Shown: piece by piece, positions 15,180-24,440 of the stretch | How the letters are laid out: every line of letters starts with the position of its first letter | Position numbering within the stretch: the stretch's first letter is position 1 | Origin: Eubacterium ramulus ATCC 29099 | Lineage (GTDB): Bacteria > Bacillota > Clostridia > Lachnospirales > Lachnospiraceae | NCBI RefSeq assembly: GCF_000469345.1 | Contig: NZ_KI271092.1 | Span: 19,818 to 53,270 of the forward strand | Length of the DNA: 33,453 nt | Direction of reading: 5' to 3' | Notes under the pieces: generated by a model | The model's input: the letters and a program-made list of their open reading frames with translations, nothing else | What the model was told of the DNA's origin: nothing | The model's database searches: none | Position numbers and translations under genes: made by a program

Positions 15180-17432
15180 TTACAGCTGCGTATGGCAGGT
15201 ACGTGAGATTACATCCATCTGCTGCTCTCTTGTCAGATCGATGAATTTTACTGCGTATCCTGATACACGGATGGTGAAGTTTGCGTACTCTTCTTTCTCC
15301 GGATGCTCCATAGCATCGATCAGCTTCTCTACGCCGAATACGTTTACGTTCAGGTGATGTGCACCCTGGTCAAAGTATCCGTCGAGAACATTTACCAGAT
15401 TGTCTACACGTTCCGCTTCATCATGTCCCAGAGCACCCGGGTTGATGGTCTGTGTATTGGAGATACCATCCAGTGCTTCTTCATATGGAAGTTTTGCAAC
15501 AGAGTTCAGGGATGCTAATAATCCGTTCTGCTCTGCGCCGTAGGATGGGTTTGCTCCCGGTGAAAGCGGAGCACCTGCTTTTCTTCCATCCGGAAGGGAA
15601 CCGGTTGCTTTACCATATACAACGTTGGATGTAATCGTCAGGATAGATGTCGTAGGCTCAGAATCACGGTATGTATGGCAATATTTCAGTTTGCTCATGA
15701 ATGTGCGCAGCAGCCATACAGCGATCTCATCTGCTCTCTCATCGTCGTTTCCGTATTTCGGGAAATCGCCGGTTGTCTCGAAGTCAACGGCAATTCCGCT
15801 CTCGTCACGGATTGTTTTTACTTTTGCATATTTAATCGCGCTCAAGGAATCTACTACATGTGAAAATCCTGCGATACCTGTTGCGAATGTACGACGTACA
15901 TCGGTATCGATCAGCGCCATCTCAGCTGCTTCATAGTAATATTTATCATGCATGTAATGGATCATGTTCAGGGTACCTACATAGAGGTGAGCCAGCCAGT
16001 CCATCATTACATCATATTTTTTCATTACTTCATCATAATCAAGATACTCGGATGTGATTGGTGCATATTCCGGAGCTACCTGATCGTGAGTTTTCTCATC
16101 CATACCACCGTTGATTGCGTAAAGCAGGCATTTTGCAAGGTTTGCACGGGCACCGAAGAACTGGATCTCTTTTCCTGTCTCTGTGGCAGATACACAGCAG
16201 CAGATGGAGTAATCATCGCCCCATACCGGACGCATTACATCGTCGTTCTCATACTGGATGGAACTTGTCTCAACAGAAATATGAGCTGCATATTTCTTGA
16301 AGTTCTCCGGTAAGTGAGAAGAATATAATACCGTAAGGTTCGGTTCCGGAGCCGGTCCCATGTTTTCAAGTGTATGCAGGAAACGATAATCTGTCTTTGT
16401 AACCTGGTGACGGCCATCCATGCCGATACCTGCTACTTCCAGTGTAGCCCAAACCGGATCACCGGAGAACAGCTGGTTGTAGGACTCGATTCTTGCAAAT
16501 TTTACCATACGGAATTTCATTGTCATATGGTCGATGAGTTCCTGTGCTTCTTCCTCTGTCAGAATGCCGTTTTTCAGATCTCTCTCGATATAAATATCAA
16601 GGAAGGTAGATACACGTCCAACACTCATGGCTGCACCATTCTGTGTCTTAACAGCTGCAAGGTATCCGAAGTATACCCACTGAACTGCCTCTTTCGCATT
16701 TTTAGCCGGCTGTGAAATATCATAGCCATAGATAGCAGCCATTTCTTTCATGCCTTTTAACGCACGGATCTGCTCTGCGATCTCTTCTCTTAACTGGAAG
16801 TCACCACGACGCATACCCTGACGGTTGGTTGCATCAAAATCTTTTTTCTTGAACTCGATCAGTTTGTCGATACCATACAGAGCTACCCTGCGGTAATCGC
16901 CAACGATACGTCCACGTCCATAAGTATCCGGAAGACCTGTTAAAATTTTGTTGTGTCTTGCAACTTTCATCTCCGGTGTATAAATATCAAATACTGCCTG
17001 ATTGTGAGTTTTGTGGTATTTTGTAAAAATCTCATGAATTTTTTCACTTGGCTCATATCCGTACATTCTGCAGGATTCTTCAGCCATCTTAATTCCACCA
17101 TACGGCATGAATGCACGTTTCAGCGGTTTATCTGTCTGCAGACCAACAACCTGCTCCAGATCTTTTAATTCTTCATCAATGTATCCCGGACCATAAGCTG
17201 TCAGGGAAGTAACAATTTCTGTCTCCATGTCCAGAACGCCGTTTTTTGCACGCTCTGCTTTCTGCAACTCCTGCAGTTTGCCCCACAGACGGTTTGTTGC
17301 ATCTGTCGGTTCAGCCAGAAACTCCTCATCTCCATCATACTGTGTGTAGTTGTTCTGGATAAAGTCGCGGACATTTACTTCTTCTTTCCACAAACGTCCT
17401 TCAAAACCATTCCACTGTTCAAATTCCTTCAT
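15180..17432 (-). CDS. pflB: Pyruvate formate-lyase (formate C-acetyltransferase)
   Basis: Converts pyruvate and CoA to acetyl-CoA and formate during fermentation; the glycyl-radical form is oxygen-sensitive. The 750-aa protein carries the active-site cysteine pair within [12 protein letters not shown] and [20 protein letters not shown], and the C-terminal glycyl-radical loop [12 protein letters not shown] 17432, after GTGAGGA, is preferred over the GTG that opens the frame at 17444. pflA follows 10 bp later. Upstream there is a Rex-like operator and a moderate promoter candidate (TTGTGT, 17 nt, TATTCT). Certain assignment. Confidence 0.97.
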   Translation of the reverse strand: MKEFEQWNGFEGRLWKEEVNVRDFIQNNYTQYDGDEEFLAEPTDATNRLWGKLQELQKAERAKNGVLDMETEIVTSLTAYGPGYIDEELKDLEQVVGLQTDKPLKRAFMPYGGIKMAEESCRMYGYEPSEKIHEIFTKYHKTHNQAVFDIYTPEMKVARHNKILTGLPDTYGRGRIVGDYRRVALYGIDKLIEFKKKDFDATNRQGMRRGDFQLREEIAEQIRALKGMKEMAAIYGYDISQPAKNAKEAVQWVYFGYLAAVKTQNGAAMSVGRVSTFLDIYIERDLKNGILTEEEAQELIDHMTMKFRMVKFARIESYNQLFSGDPVWATLEVAGIGMDGRHQVTKTDYRFLHTLENMGPAPEPNLTVLYSSHLPENFKKYAAHISVETSSIQYENDDVMRPVWGDDYSICCCVSATETGKEIQFFGARANLAKCLLYAINGGMDEKTHDQVAPEYAPITSEYLDYDEVMKKYDVMMDWLAHLYVGTLNMIHYMHDKYYYEAAEMALIDTDVRRTFATGIAGFSHVVDSLSAIKYAKVKTIRDESGIAVDFETTGDFPKYGNDDERADEIAVWLLRTFMSKLKYCHTYRDSEPTTSILTITSNVVYGKATGSLPDGRKAGAPLSPGANPSYGAEQNGLLASLNSVAKLPYEEALDGISNTQTINPGALGHDEAERVDNLVNVLDGYFDQGAHHLNVNVFGVEKLIDAMEHPEKEEYANFTIRVSGYAVKFIDLTREQQMDVISRTCHTQL

Positions 17433-17517
17433 GATCGTCCTCACTTTCTGGTTAGTAACTATTAATCAATTCCACGGCAGTAGAATAGCAGAATTGTATG
17501 CAGAACACAACACCTTT

Positions 17518-17535
17518 TTGTTAATTTTTTATCAC
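17518..17535. promoter_or_regulatory. Candidate Rex operator upstream of pflB
   Basis: TTGTTAATTTTTTATCAC matches the Rex consensus TTGTTAANNNNTTAACAA at 12 of 14 fixed positions. It lies about 85 bp before the pflB ATG. A second, one-base-shorter relative, TTGTTATTTTTTATCAA, is at 17655-17671. Rex senses NADH/NAD+ and controls pfl and other fermentation genes in many Firmicutes; binding here is inferred. Confidence 0.45.
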
Positions 17536-17562
17536 TATCAGCTTTTGTTTCAAGAAAAAAAC

Positions 17563-17596
17563 AGCCCGAATCTACTTAAAAAAGTAAATTCAGGCT
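17563..17596 (-). terminator. Terminator after the FAD reductase gene
   Basis: Two 15-nt arms pair around an AAAA loop on the plus strand (TTTT on the minus), with two non-Watson-Crick positions. On the minus strand the hairpin is followed by GTTTTTTTCTTG. It closes the three-gene redox operon before the pflB promoter region. Confidence 0.88.
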
Positions 17597-17686
17597 GAAT
17601 TCCCTATATTTTCCTATCCCTATTGTGGTTCTACCAGTTTACTTCTGGTTTTTCTTGTTATTTTTTATCAATACTTCAAAGTCGTC

Positions 17687-19144
17687 CTAAAAATTCTCGT
17701 CGATGTAGTCTGCGATTGCCTCACCAGCCATACGTCCGGAGTTAATAGCAAATCCCATGGTGTTTCCGCACAGTGTAAAGTTATAACTATCACCATAGAT
17801 GGTATTTGCATCAGATCCTGCACTGTAAAGTCCCGGAATCGGTTTCAGATTTGCATCCATTACTTCGCCGTATTTGTTGATTCTGACACCGCCTACTGTT
17901 CCATAAGCAGCAATGTAATATTTACCTACCAGGTAGCCGCCCTTACCTGTGATCGGATGCAGATACTCATGTTTTTTGTGGAACTGAGCATCGTATCCCT
18001 CATCACACATATCGTTGTAATCGTCCAGAGTCTCCTCCAGTTTGTCAGCGTCAATACCAAGTTTCTCAGCCAGCTCTTCGATGGAATCTGCGCGGATGAA
18101 TCCGTCATATCCTTCTTCCTCTGCACGGTCAAACTCAGCATCAACTGCCAGGAATGCATCTTCCGGATGAACGATATCAAAGATATCCGGGCCATTTTTC
18201 TTGTAGTTTTTCAGGATTTTAGCATCCATGATGCAGTATCCGTAATTTCCAGGCTGAAGTGCCAGCGCATTACCTGTGTAAGTTGTGTTACCCATCATGC
18301 CCTCGTTCATGAAACGGTCACCGTTCTGGTTGATCAGAAGGTTTGGCTGACGAAGAACTGCGTCTAACAGGAACCAGTTCATATTGTCTTTTAACTGATA
18401 GATCATCTCGATATTTGCACCAAATTTCTGTGCACCGGCATCCCACATCATGTTCAGACCGTCACCGGTTGTACCCGGAACATTGAACGGGAAGTAGTTC
18501 TCCCAGAGGTCATAGCCAAAGTTTTCTTTGATCATCTCTTTGTTTGTACCAAATCCACCGGTTGCAACAACGACTGCTTTACCGCGAGCTTCAATCTCTT
18601 CACCGTTTTTATCAACTGCTTTTACACCAACGCATTTGCCGTCTTCCATGATCAGGCCGGTTGCCGGTGTCTCAAGGTAGATTTCAGCACCAAGTTCTTT
18701 TGCTTTCTCTGTCATTGCACGAACCATCGGTCCTGCTGCACGAGGTCCGATCACACCATTCTCCGGTTTTACAATATGCCATGTTGCCTCAGACTCTCTG
18801 AAGTAACGGAATGCGCCTGCGAACTCAACACCCATATCCTCCAGCCACTCGATGGTGTCTGCGGATTTATTGAAGTATGTCTGAACCAGATCGCTGTCTA
18901 CACGGTAATGTGTATACTCCATATGTTTGTTCAGCGCTTCGTCTACTGTGATATCGCAGAATGCTTTTTTCTGGTATTTTGTACCGATACCCAGCGGTCC
19001 CATACCCATGTTTGCTGCTCCACCGGTTGTGTTGGATTTTTCAAATACGATTGCTTTCAGATCGTTCTCGCCTGCTGTGATTGCTGCCGCAAGGCCTGCA
19101 GGGCCGGCTGCTACTACAATTACATCTGCTTCCATTGTTTTCAT
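17687..19144 (-). CDS. FAD-dependent reductase, fumarate reductase flavoprotein-like
   Basis: 485-aa FAD_binding_2-type flavoprotein. The N-terminal dinucleotide fold reads VVAAGPAGLAAA (10-21), with alanine where the first glycine of GxGxxG is usual, then an acidic FEK (35-37). The C-terminus has the family GGVRIN, IPGLYSAGSDAN and GFAINSGRMAGE. The strict fumarate reductase HG..R active-site pattern is not evident; the equivalent stretch reads YGDSYNFTLCGNT. No signal peptide, FMN-binding domain or heme motif is seen, so it is cytoplasmic. It is the third gene of an operon with NuoF-like and NuoG/GltD-like proteins, which probably supply electrons from NAD(P)H. Likely reaction: reduction of an activated double bond, substrate unknown. 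Confidence 0.8.
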   Translation of the reverse strand: MKTMEADVIVVAAGPAGLAAAITAGENDLKAIVFEKSNTTGGAANMGMGPLGIGTKYQKKAFCDITVDEALNKHMEYTHYRVDSDLVQTYFNKSADTIEWLEDMGVEFAGAFRYFRESEATWHIVKPENGVIGPRAAGPMVRAMTEKAKELGAEIYLETPATGLIMEDGKCVGVKAVDKNGEEIEARGKAVVVATGGFGTNKEMIKENFGYDLWENYFPFNVPGTTGDGLNMMWDAGAQKFGANIEMIYQLKDNMNWFLLDAVLRQPNLLINQNGDRFMNEGMMGNTTYTGNALALQPGNYGYCIMDAKILKNYKKNGPDIFDIVHPEDAFLAVDAEFDRAEEEGYDGFIRADSIEELAEKLGIDADKLEETLDDYNDMCDEGYDAQFHKKHEYLHPITGKGGYLVGKYYIAAYGTVGGVRINKYGEVMDANLKPIPGLYSAGSDANTIYGDSYNFTLCGNTMGFAINSGRMAGEAIADYIDENF

Positions 19145-19209
19145 AATGAAATACCTCCATAAAATTGTGTTATTGTGAATTCCTTAAAAGGAAAAGTTTC
19201 TCTCTGTGC

Positions 19210-20427
19210 TTAGTGACGTTTTTTAAATTTACCGCATTTTGTCAGACGGGTCGGCAGCTTCGGCAGACGGCCATTTGTCTGGATAATTGCATCATTCTCA
19301 CATGCGGAAATACATTTTCCGCACTTGGTACATTCAAATTCATCGATCATGTGGATATAGCCGCTCTTGCCCTCAATGGCATCAGCCGGACAGACATCCG
19401 CACATTCCTCACATCCTTCACAAAGATCCGGATCAATGTAAATGCTCATAAATGCGGAACATACATTGTTTGCACATTTTTTCTTCTTGATATGATCTTC
19501 ATACTCACCTGCAAAATATTTCAGGGAACCCATTGCAAAATCAGATGCAGTCTGTCCCATGGTACACGGAGTAGAGAATGTCATGGCTTCTCCGATTTCT
19601 TCCATCATATCTGTAAATTCTTTTTTTCCCTGTCCTTCTGTAATTTCTTTTACCATGGTATGAAGCTGGATCAGACCCTCACGGCAAAACGTACATTTTC
19701 CACAGCTCTGTTTGCGCTCTGCCAAAAGCACCTCTTCAGTTTCATGGATCATACAGCATTTGGAACTGTAAACCGTGATCACACCGTTTCCGATCTGGGT
19801 ATCTGCTTCAATCACCAGATCCATAGCGGATGCGTCGTACAGTTTTGTACCGATGGCGATGGCTTTCACATCTGCATCTCCTACCAGTTCAGCCACTTTT
19901 ATACCAAAGGATACTTTCTGAAGTTCACCCATTTTGCCGTCTTTGCACACTGCCATATAAGTACACGGCTCGTAGCTGTCTGTGAAAATATCAGCCAGTG
20001 CAGCCATAGTTAAAATGTGATGGAATGCACCGCCGCGGCTTGCTCTGCGATTGATGAGCCCTGTCTGGATCCGGATGCCGTATCCGACAGCCTCTGTCTC
20101 AAGTCCTTTTGCATACTCAACTTCTTTCTCCGGAAGGTACAGATACATTTCTTCTGCATTTACTGCCAGCGCTGCGATTGCCATACCTTCCATTACTTTT
20201 TTCGGATCAGCTTTCAATACTTCCAGCTGAACCCCTGCGATATCCGCATTATTTAAACCTGCAACCACACGGATCGGATTCGTCTGAAATTCTCGTTCTG
20301 CATTTACCTGATTCCATTTTTCTGTCACAACACTGCGCTCTACACCGAATTCCAGTAATCCGGAAGCCGCAGTTTTTGCCAGAATATCTTCAACACTCAT
20401 GTTTTTTGCATTTTCTAAAGCACTCAT
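19210..20427 (-). CDS. NuoF-like protein with C-terminal 2x[4Fe-4S] ferredoxin domain
   Basis: 405-aa iron-sulfur protein. The middle resembles NuoF/HydB: a SLBB-like region, then the cluster motif SCGKCTFCREG (C242, C245, C248) with a further cysteine in STPCTMGQ. The C-terminus is a two-cluster ferredoxin (CEGCEECADVCP and CTKCGKCISAC). The N-terminal FMN/NADH signature GRGGAGFPTG is missing and that domain is much shortened, so direct NADH oxidation is doubtful; it may only relay electrons. The frame opens at 20466; ATG 20427 with AGGAGGCG upstream, 5 bp after the previous stop, is chosen. The FAD reductase follows 65 bp later. Confidence 0.78.
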   Translation of the reverse strand: MSALENAKNMSVEDILAKTAASGLLEFGVERSVVTEKWNQVNAEREFQTNPIRVVAGLNNADIAGVQLEVLKADPKKVMEGMAIAALAVNAEEMYLYLPEKEVEYAKGLETEAVGYGIRIQTGLINRRASRGGAFHHILTMAALADIFTDSYEPCTYMAVCKDGKMGELQKVSFGIKVAELVGDADVKAIAIGTKLYDASAMDLVIEADTQIGNGVITVYSSKCCMIHETEEVLLAERKQSCGKCTFCREGLIQLHTMVKEITEGQGKKEFTDMMEEIGEAMTFSTPCTMGQTASDFAMGSLKYFAGEYEDHIKKKKCANNVCSAFMSIYIDPDLCEGCEECADVCPADAIEGKSGYIHMIDEFECTKCGKCISACENDAIIQTNGRLPKLPTRLTKCGKFKKRH

Positions 20428-20432
20428 CTGTC

Positions 20433-22547
20433 TTACGCCTCCTTCTGATTCGAATATTCGGTCCACAGTCTGGACGGATGGATCTGAAGTCTTAAGTCAC
20501 ACTGCAGACAGCGGCTTGCCTCGCCGCAGATATCCGCATCACAGATACCATGGTCTACCTCGCTGAAGTTGTCCTGTCTCTCTGCTGCCGGTGTTACCTG
20601 CGTCTTGGTACGTCCAAGGTAACCAAAACCTTCTATTTTGCCAATCTTCGGATCTGCATGCTGCTCCGGAGCAAGTGTCTCGCTGATGTCTCCGTCGCCA
20701 CCAAGATATTTATCAATTTCAACCGCCGCATCCCGGCCGGATGCAATGGCAAGGATTACGGATTTTGTTCCATATACAACGTCGCCGGCTGCAAATACAC
20801 CTTCGGTCTCAGTTGCAAGGGAGTTTTCTTTTACAACAATGCTATTTGCTCTGCCCAGGGCCAGACCTGCTTCTTCTGTCAGATCCGGGCGCTGACCGGT
20901 TGCAAAAATAACCGTGTCTGCATCAATGTGATGCTCGCTGCCTTCCTCTTTTTCGATGATGGCTCTGCGGTTCTCATCGAAGGTAAACGATTTTACATTC
21001 ATAAAGTCTACGCCGGTAACAGCATCGGTTCCTGTGATACGCTCAAAAGTCTGCGCCGGATGCACGAATATGCCTTCTTCTTTTGCCTGCTCAATTTCTT
21101 CATCATCAGCAGTCATGGCTTCTCTTGCCTCCAGACAGGCCAGATGGATTTCCTCTGCGCCCAGACGTTTTGCGGTTCTCGCACAGTCGAAAGCTACGTT
21201 TCCACCTCCGAGAACAATGATACGCTTGCCCATTCCGGTCTCCTGACCAAGACTTGCATTACGCAGGAAATCAATATTTAACAGAACACCCGGAAGCTCG
21301 CTGCCTTCCATCGGAAGACGGACACCTTTGTGTGCACCGATGGTCATTAAGACCGCATCGTACTCACTCAGTAATTCAACCGGTTTGTCTACTTTTGTAT
21401 TTGTCTCGATGACTACGCCCTGCTCCTCGATTACGTTTGCTTCCTGTGCAATGATCTCACGCGGAAGCCGGTAGGACGGGATTCCATAAGACATCATACC
21501 ACCAACGGTCGGAAGTGCTTCTTTTACGGTAACGGCGTGTCCCTGTTTTCTCAGGTAATATGCTGCGGTCAGACCTGCCGGTCCTCCACCTACGACGCAT
21601 ACTTTCTTGCCGGTATCGGGAAGCTGTTTTCCTTTTCCCTTCCAGTAACGGCCGGTGTCATGCTCTGCGGCATAACGTTTGATGTCACGGATGGACATTG
21701 CCTCACTGACTTCTTTTCGTTTGCACTCCAGCTCACATACATGACTGCAGACATGTCCCAGTGCGTTCGGGAACGGTACTTTCTCACGGATGACCGCTAC
21801 GGCTGCATCATAATCGCCTTCTTTTACAAAACGGATGTAACGTGGGATATCCGTATGAGCCGGACAGGCGGTACGACACGGCACCAATGCCTCTTCTTTT
21901 TTCAGGTTCGTTGTCAGAAGCTGTAATTTATCACGGATGGAACCGGTCGGACAGACTTCTGCACAGGCCGTACAGAAACGACAGTCTTCATCTTTCAGCA
22001 ATTTGCCATGTAAGGTTCCTACATATGTCTCAAGATCTTTTTTGTTGTACTGCAATACGCCTACGCCTCTCAGTTTGTTGCAGGCACGTACACAACGGCC
22101 GCACAGTACGCAGCGGTTCATGTCATGAATGAGCAGCGGATTGCCCTCTTCCATCTTGATACCTTTGATACGGGTACGCATACGTGCGTTGTTTGCACCG
22201 ATATACTGGATCAGTGTCTGAAGCTCGCAGTTACCGTATTTCGGACACGTGGAACAATCTTCCGGATGTCCGGCAAGCAGTAATTCCAGAGCCAGGGTAC
22301 GCAGTTTGTTGATCCGCTCACTTGTGGTATGTACTACCATTCCGTCCTGTGCACGCAGGGTACAGGATGTGGTCACGCCTTCCTGACCTTCGACTTCTAC
22401 AATACACATGCGGCAGGAACCATTCTCCGGCAGATCCGGATGATGGCAGAGGTGCGGAATATAAATTCCGGCTTCCAGCGCACATTCCAATACATTTTTA
22501 TTCTCCGGCACTTCCAGGCGGGTGCCGTCAATCGTAATGACTGCCAT
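20433..22547 (-). CDS. NuoG/GltD fusion: iron-sulfur NAD(P)H oxidoreductase
   Basis: 704-aa fusion. The N-terminal 220 residues copy the NuoG/hydrogenase electron-input module: [2Fe-2S] cysteines C34, C45, C48 and C62, the His-Cys cluster H94, C98, C101 and C107, then two [4Fe-4S] motifs (CVLCGRCVRAC, CRFCTACAEVCP). The rest resembles glutamate synthase small chain GltD: CRTACPAHTDIPRYI, CSHVCELEC, FAD-binding GGGPAGLTAAYYLR, NAD(P)-binding GGGNVAFDCARTAKRLG, and ATGQRPD and GVFAAGDV. It should oxidise NAD(P)H on the GltD half and pass electrons through the iron-sulfur chain. First gene of the operon, with GGGAG before its ATG and an extended -10 promoter upstream. Confidence 0.85.
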   Translation of the reverse strand: MAVITIDGTRLEVPENKNVLECALEAGIYIPHLCHHPDLPENGSCRMCIVEVEGQEGVTTSCTLRAQDGMVVHTTSERINKLRTLALELLLAGHPEDCSTCPKYGNCELQTLIQYIGANNARMRTRIKGIKMEEGNPLLIHDMNRCVLCGRCVRACNKLRGVGVLQYNKKDLETYVGTLHGKLLKDEDCRFCTACAEVCPTGSIRDKLQLLTTNLKKEEALVPCRTACPAHTDIPRYIRFVKEGDYDAAVAVIREKVPFPNALGHVCSHVCELECKRKEVSEAMSIRDIKRYAAEHDTGRYWKGKGKQLPDTGKKVCVVGGGPAGLTAAYYLRKQGHAVTVKEALPTVGGMMSYGIPSYRLPREIIAQEANVIEEQGVVIETNTKVDKPVELLSEYDAVLMTIGAHKGVRLPMEGSELPGVLLNIDFLRNASLGQETGMGKRIIVLGGGNVAFDCARTAKRLGAEEIHLACLEAREAMTADDEEIEQAKEEGIFVHPAQTFERITGTDAVTGVDFMNVKSFTFDENRRAIIEKEEGSEHHIDADTVIFATGQRPDLTEEAGLALGRANSIVVKENSLATETEGVFAAGDVVYGTKSVILAIASGRDAAVEIDKYLGGDGDISETLAPEQHADPKIGKIEGFGYLGRTKTQVTPAAERQDNFSEVDHGICDADICGEASRCLQCDLRLQIHPSRLWTEYSNQKEA

Positions 22548-22625
22548 GTTTTTTCTCCCTTCTGTTCTTCATTCAACCTTTGTCGCTTTGATGTTCATTC
22601 TGTTCATCTCACATCTGATATATTT

Positions 22626-22655
22626 TTGACGTGCACGGTACTGTTATGGTACACT
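22626..22655 (+). promoter_or_regulatory. Candidate promoter of the pucR-like gene
   Basis: TTGACG (22626-22631), 18 nt, TACACT (22650-22655) preceded by TGG, an extended -10. GGTAC repeats 11 bp apart (22637-22641 and 22648-22652) inside it could be a protein site. It faces away from the redox operon promoter. Confidence 0.5.
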
Positions 22656-22676
22656 GTCACTATAATCACTGATAAA

Positions 22677-22685
22677 ATTATAACA
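22677..22685 (-). promoter_or_regulatory. Extended -10 promoter of the redox operon
   Basis: TGTTATAAT on the minus strand is a consensus -10 with TGn. The best -35 match upstream, TTGAAG, is 20 nt away, so activator dependence is possible. It lies 130 bp before the NuoG/GltD ATG in the shared 249-bp intergenic region. Confidence 0.55.
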
Positions 22686-22762
22686 TGAGGATTGCAAAAA
22701 AGCTTCAAACAGCTGTTGAAAATCCTCACACCTTTTTGATTTATTTTCAACAAATGTCGAAT

Positions 22763-22784
22763 GGGCAGACTGCCCTTTCTTTTT
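22763..22784 (+). terminator. Terminator-like hairpin in the pucR-like leader
   Basis: GGGCAGACTGCCC is a perfect palindrome followed by TTTCTTTT, 12 nt before the start codon and just before the AGGGAG ribosome site. It could be an attenuator. The stem is short (4-6 bp). Confidence 0.4.
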
Positions 22785-22796
22785 AGGGAGATTCTT

Positions 22797-24434
22797 ATGA
22801 TCACATTAAAAACACTGCTTGACCAGCTGCAGGATATTTGTCGCTGTATGGTTAGAAATGACTATGATACAACACGTTTTATCAGCCGCATCGATATCCT
22901 CCGGCAGAATACGGTTCTGTGTCCGGACACCCTGTATCTGTACCCAGATGACATTCCGGAAAATCTGCTAAAACCAGATGCTTTTTCGGCACCGGCTCCA
23001 GAGCAGTCACCGGTACTTCTGATAGACGCTGTCCTCTGGGAGACCTACGCAAAGACATCTGCTGCAGAGTATTTACCGACAACCGGAGAGTTTTTGCATA
23101 CAGCGAATGAAGCCACCGCTTTGCAGGACAGATTTTCTGTCATCCCGGTAGAAAACATGCCTGCACCGGAAGATACTTTTCTGTTGTTGAACCAGCGGCT
23201 GACCTTTGAACTGCGATTGCAGCAGGAAATCAATGATCTGTATCATCTGCTTTACAGCGGTCATGGTCTGGACGATTTGATCCTCCGGGCAGAATCTTTT
23301 CTCCACCGTCCCATGTCTGTGCTGGACGCCAGTTACAGCATGATCGCGGTCTCCCCGCTGATGCACCAGCTTCCGTTTGGTATGGAAAAAAGTGAGGAAG
23401 GAAGCATATTTTTAAGTTCCCAGGAAGTGGAAAGTCTGCGCCGCCTGCAGATTGAACATCAGATTTACAAAAATAATCAGGCATTTTTTATCCAGACGGA
23501 AGACCACCCGGATACGAACTGGATTTTCTGTGGCATCCGCATCCAGCATGTCATGACCGGCTATGTAGCACTCTGTCTGCCGGATAAAGCGGAGGCCAGT
23601 GAACATGAGCTGCGACTGATCACCGCTTTTTCCGATATCTGTGCGATTGAAATGCAGAAGCATGAATTCTTCGTGCAGAAAACAGGCTTACAGTATGAAA
23701 CGTTTCTCACGGAACTACTGGAAGGACGGTTCAACGATGTAAACATCATAGAAACCCGGCTGAAACTGCTGAATCGCCGTTTCGGAAAATTCTTCTGTCT
23801 GGCGATCCTCTACTGTCCGGAACCGCACAACAGCGACCTGTTCAACAAACGTCAGATGGCGTCACTGCGGCAGGTTTATCCGAATGCCATGTCCGTGGTA
23901 TACAAAAATAACATCATCCTGCTGATCAATCAGGATACGCCGGTACAGCTGAGTCCTGAACTGACGGATCCACTGGAGCAGTTTGCGGAGCGCAATCACC
24001 TGAAAGTCAGCTTAAGTCAGCCCTTTGCAGATATCCTGAAAATCCGGATTTTCTACCATCAGGCACTCCACACCCTGGAGCTGTCGGACCTGCAGGCACC
24101 GGATCAGACACTTTTTTACAGCACCGATGCCCTGCCGGAATATCTGTTTTCCAAATGTAATTACCAGGAGCTGGAAGTTGGGATCCATTATCATATTTTC
24201 CAGCTGCAGGATTATGACAAAACATACCATACGGATTTTGTGGAAACACTGCGGGCCTATCTGGATCATGACCGGAATGCTGCAAAAACGGCAGAATATC
24301 TGCATATTCACCGGAGCACTTTCTTCTATCGGGTAAAAAAAATAGAAGAGCTGCTGGAAATTTCCATTTCTGACAGTCATCTTCTATTTCTGTATGAATT
24401 ATCCTTCAAAATCTGGGATTATTTGTGCCGCTGA
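22797..24434 (+). CDS. PucR-family transcriptional regulator
   Basis: 545-aa cytoplasmic regulator and the only clear plus-strand gene. The C-terminal ~60 residues are the PucR/CdaR helix-turn-helix: LRAYLDHDRNAAKTAEYLHI, then HRSTFFYRVKKIEELL. A GGDEF-like/central PucR region precedes it (about residues 310-460), and the N-terminal half, with a GAF-like segment around 140-290, probably senses a ligand. The frame opens at 22761, but AGGGAG 6 nt before ATG 22797 sets the start. It is divergent from the NuoG/GltD-NuoF-FAD operon, and regulators of this class often control neighbouring catabolic or redox operons. It converges on the araM-like gene with only 6 bp between stops and no terminator. 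Confidence 0.85.
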   Translation: MITLKTLLDQLQDICRCMVRNDYDTTRFISRIDILRQNTVLCPDTLYLYPDDIPENLLKPDAFSAPAPEQSPVLLIDAVLWETYAKTSAAEYLPTTGEFLHTANEATALQDRFSVIPVENMPAPEDTFLLLNQRLTFELRLQQEINDLYHLLYSGHGLDDLILRAESFLHRPMSVLDASYSMIAVSPLMHQLPFGMEKSEEGSIFLSSQEVESLRRLQIEHQIYKNNQAFFIQTEDHPDTNWIFCGIRIQHVMTGYVALCLPDKAEASEHELRLITAFSDICAIEMQKHEFFVQKTGLQYETFLTELLEGRFNDVNIIETRLKLLNRRFGKFFCLAILYCPEPHNSDLFNKRQMASLRQVYPNAMSVVYKNNIILLINQDTPVQLSPELTDPLEQFAERNHLKVSLSQPFADILKIRIFYHQALHTLELSDLQAPDQTLFYSTDALPEYLFSKCNYQELEVGIHYHIFQLQDYDKTYHTDFVETLRAYLDHDRNAAKTAEYLHIHRSTFFYRVKKIEELLEISISDSHLLFLYELSFKIWDYLCR

Positions 24435-24440
24435 CGGGTG

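Noticed and set aside
17630-17660. Hairpin ACCAG..CTGGT with a plus-strand T-run before pflB
   Set aside because: There is no plus-strand gene to terminate, and on the minus strand the T-run is missing; the better terminator for the reductase gene is at 17563-17596.
19165-20013. Plus-strand frame of 282 codons opposite the NuoF-like gene
   Set aside because: It is cysteine- and phenylalanine-rich nonsense from the opposite strand, with no ribosome site.
20433-22547. Glutamate synthase small subunit
   Set aside because: The C-terminal half is GltD-like, but no large GltB subunit is adjacent and a NuoG-type iron-sulfur module is fused in front, so a role in the neighbouring redox chain fits better.
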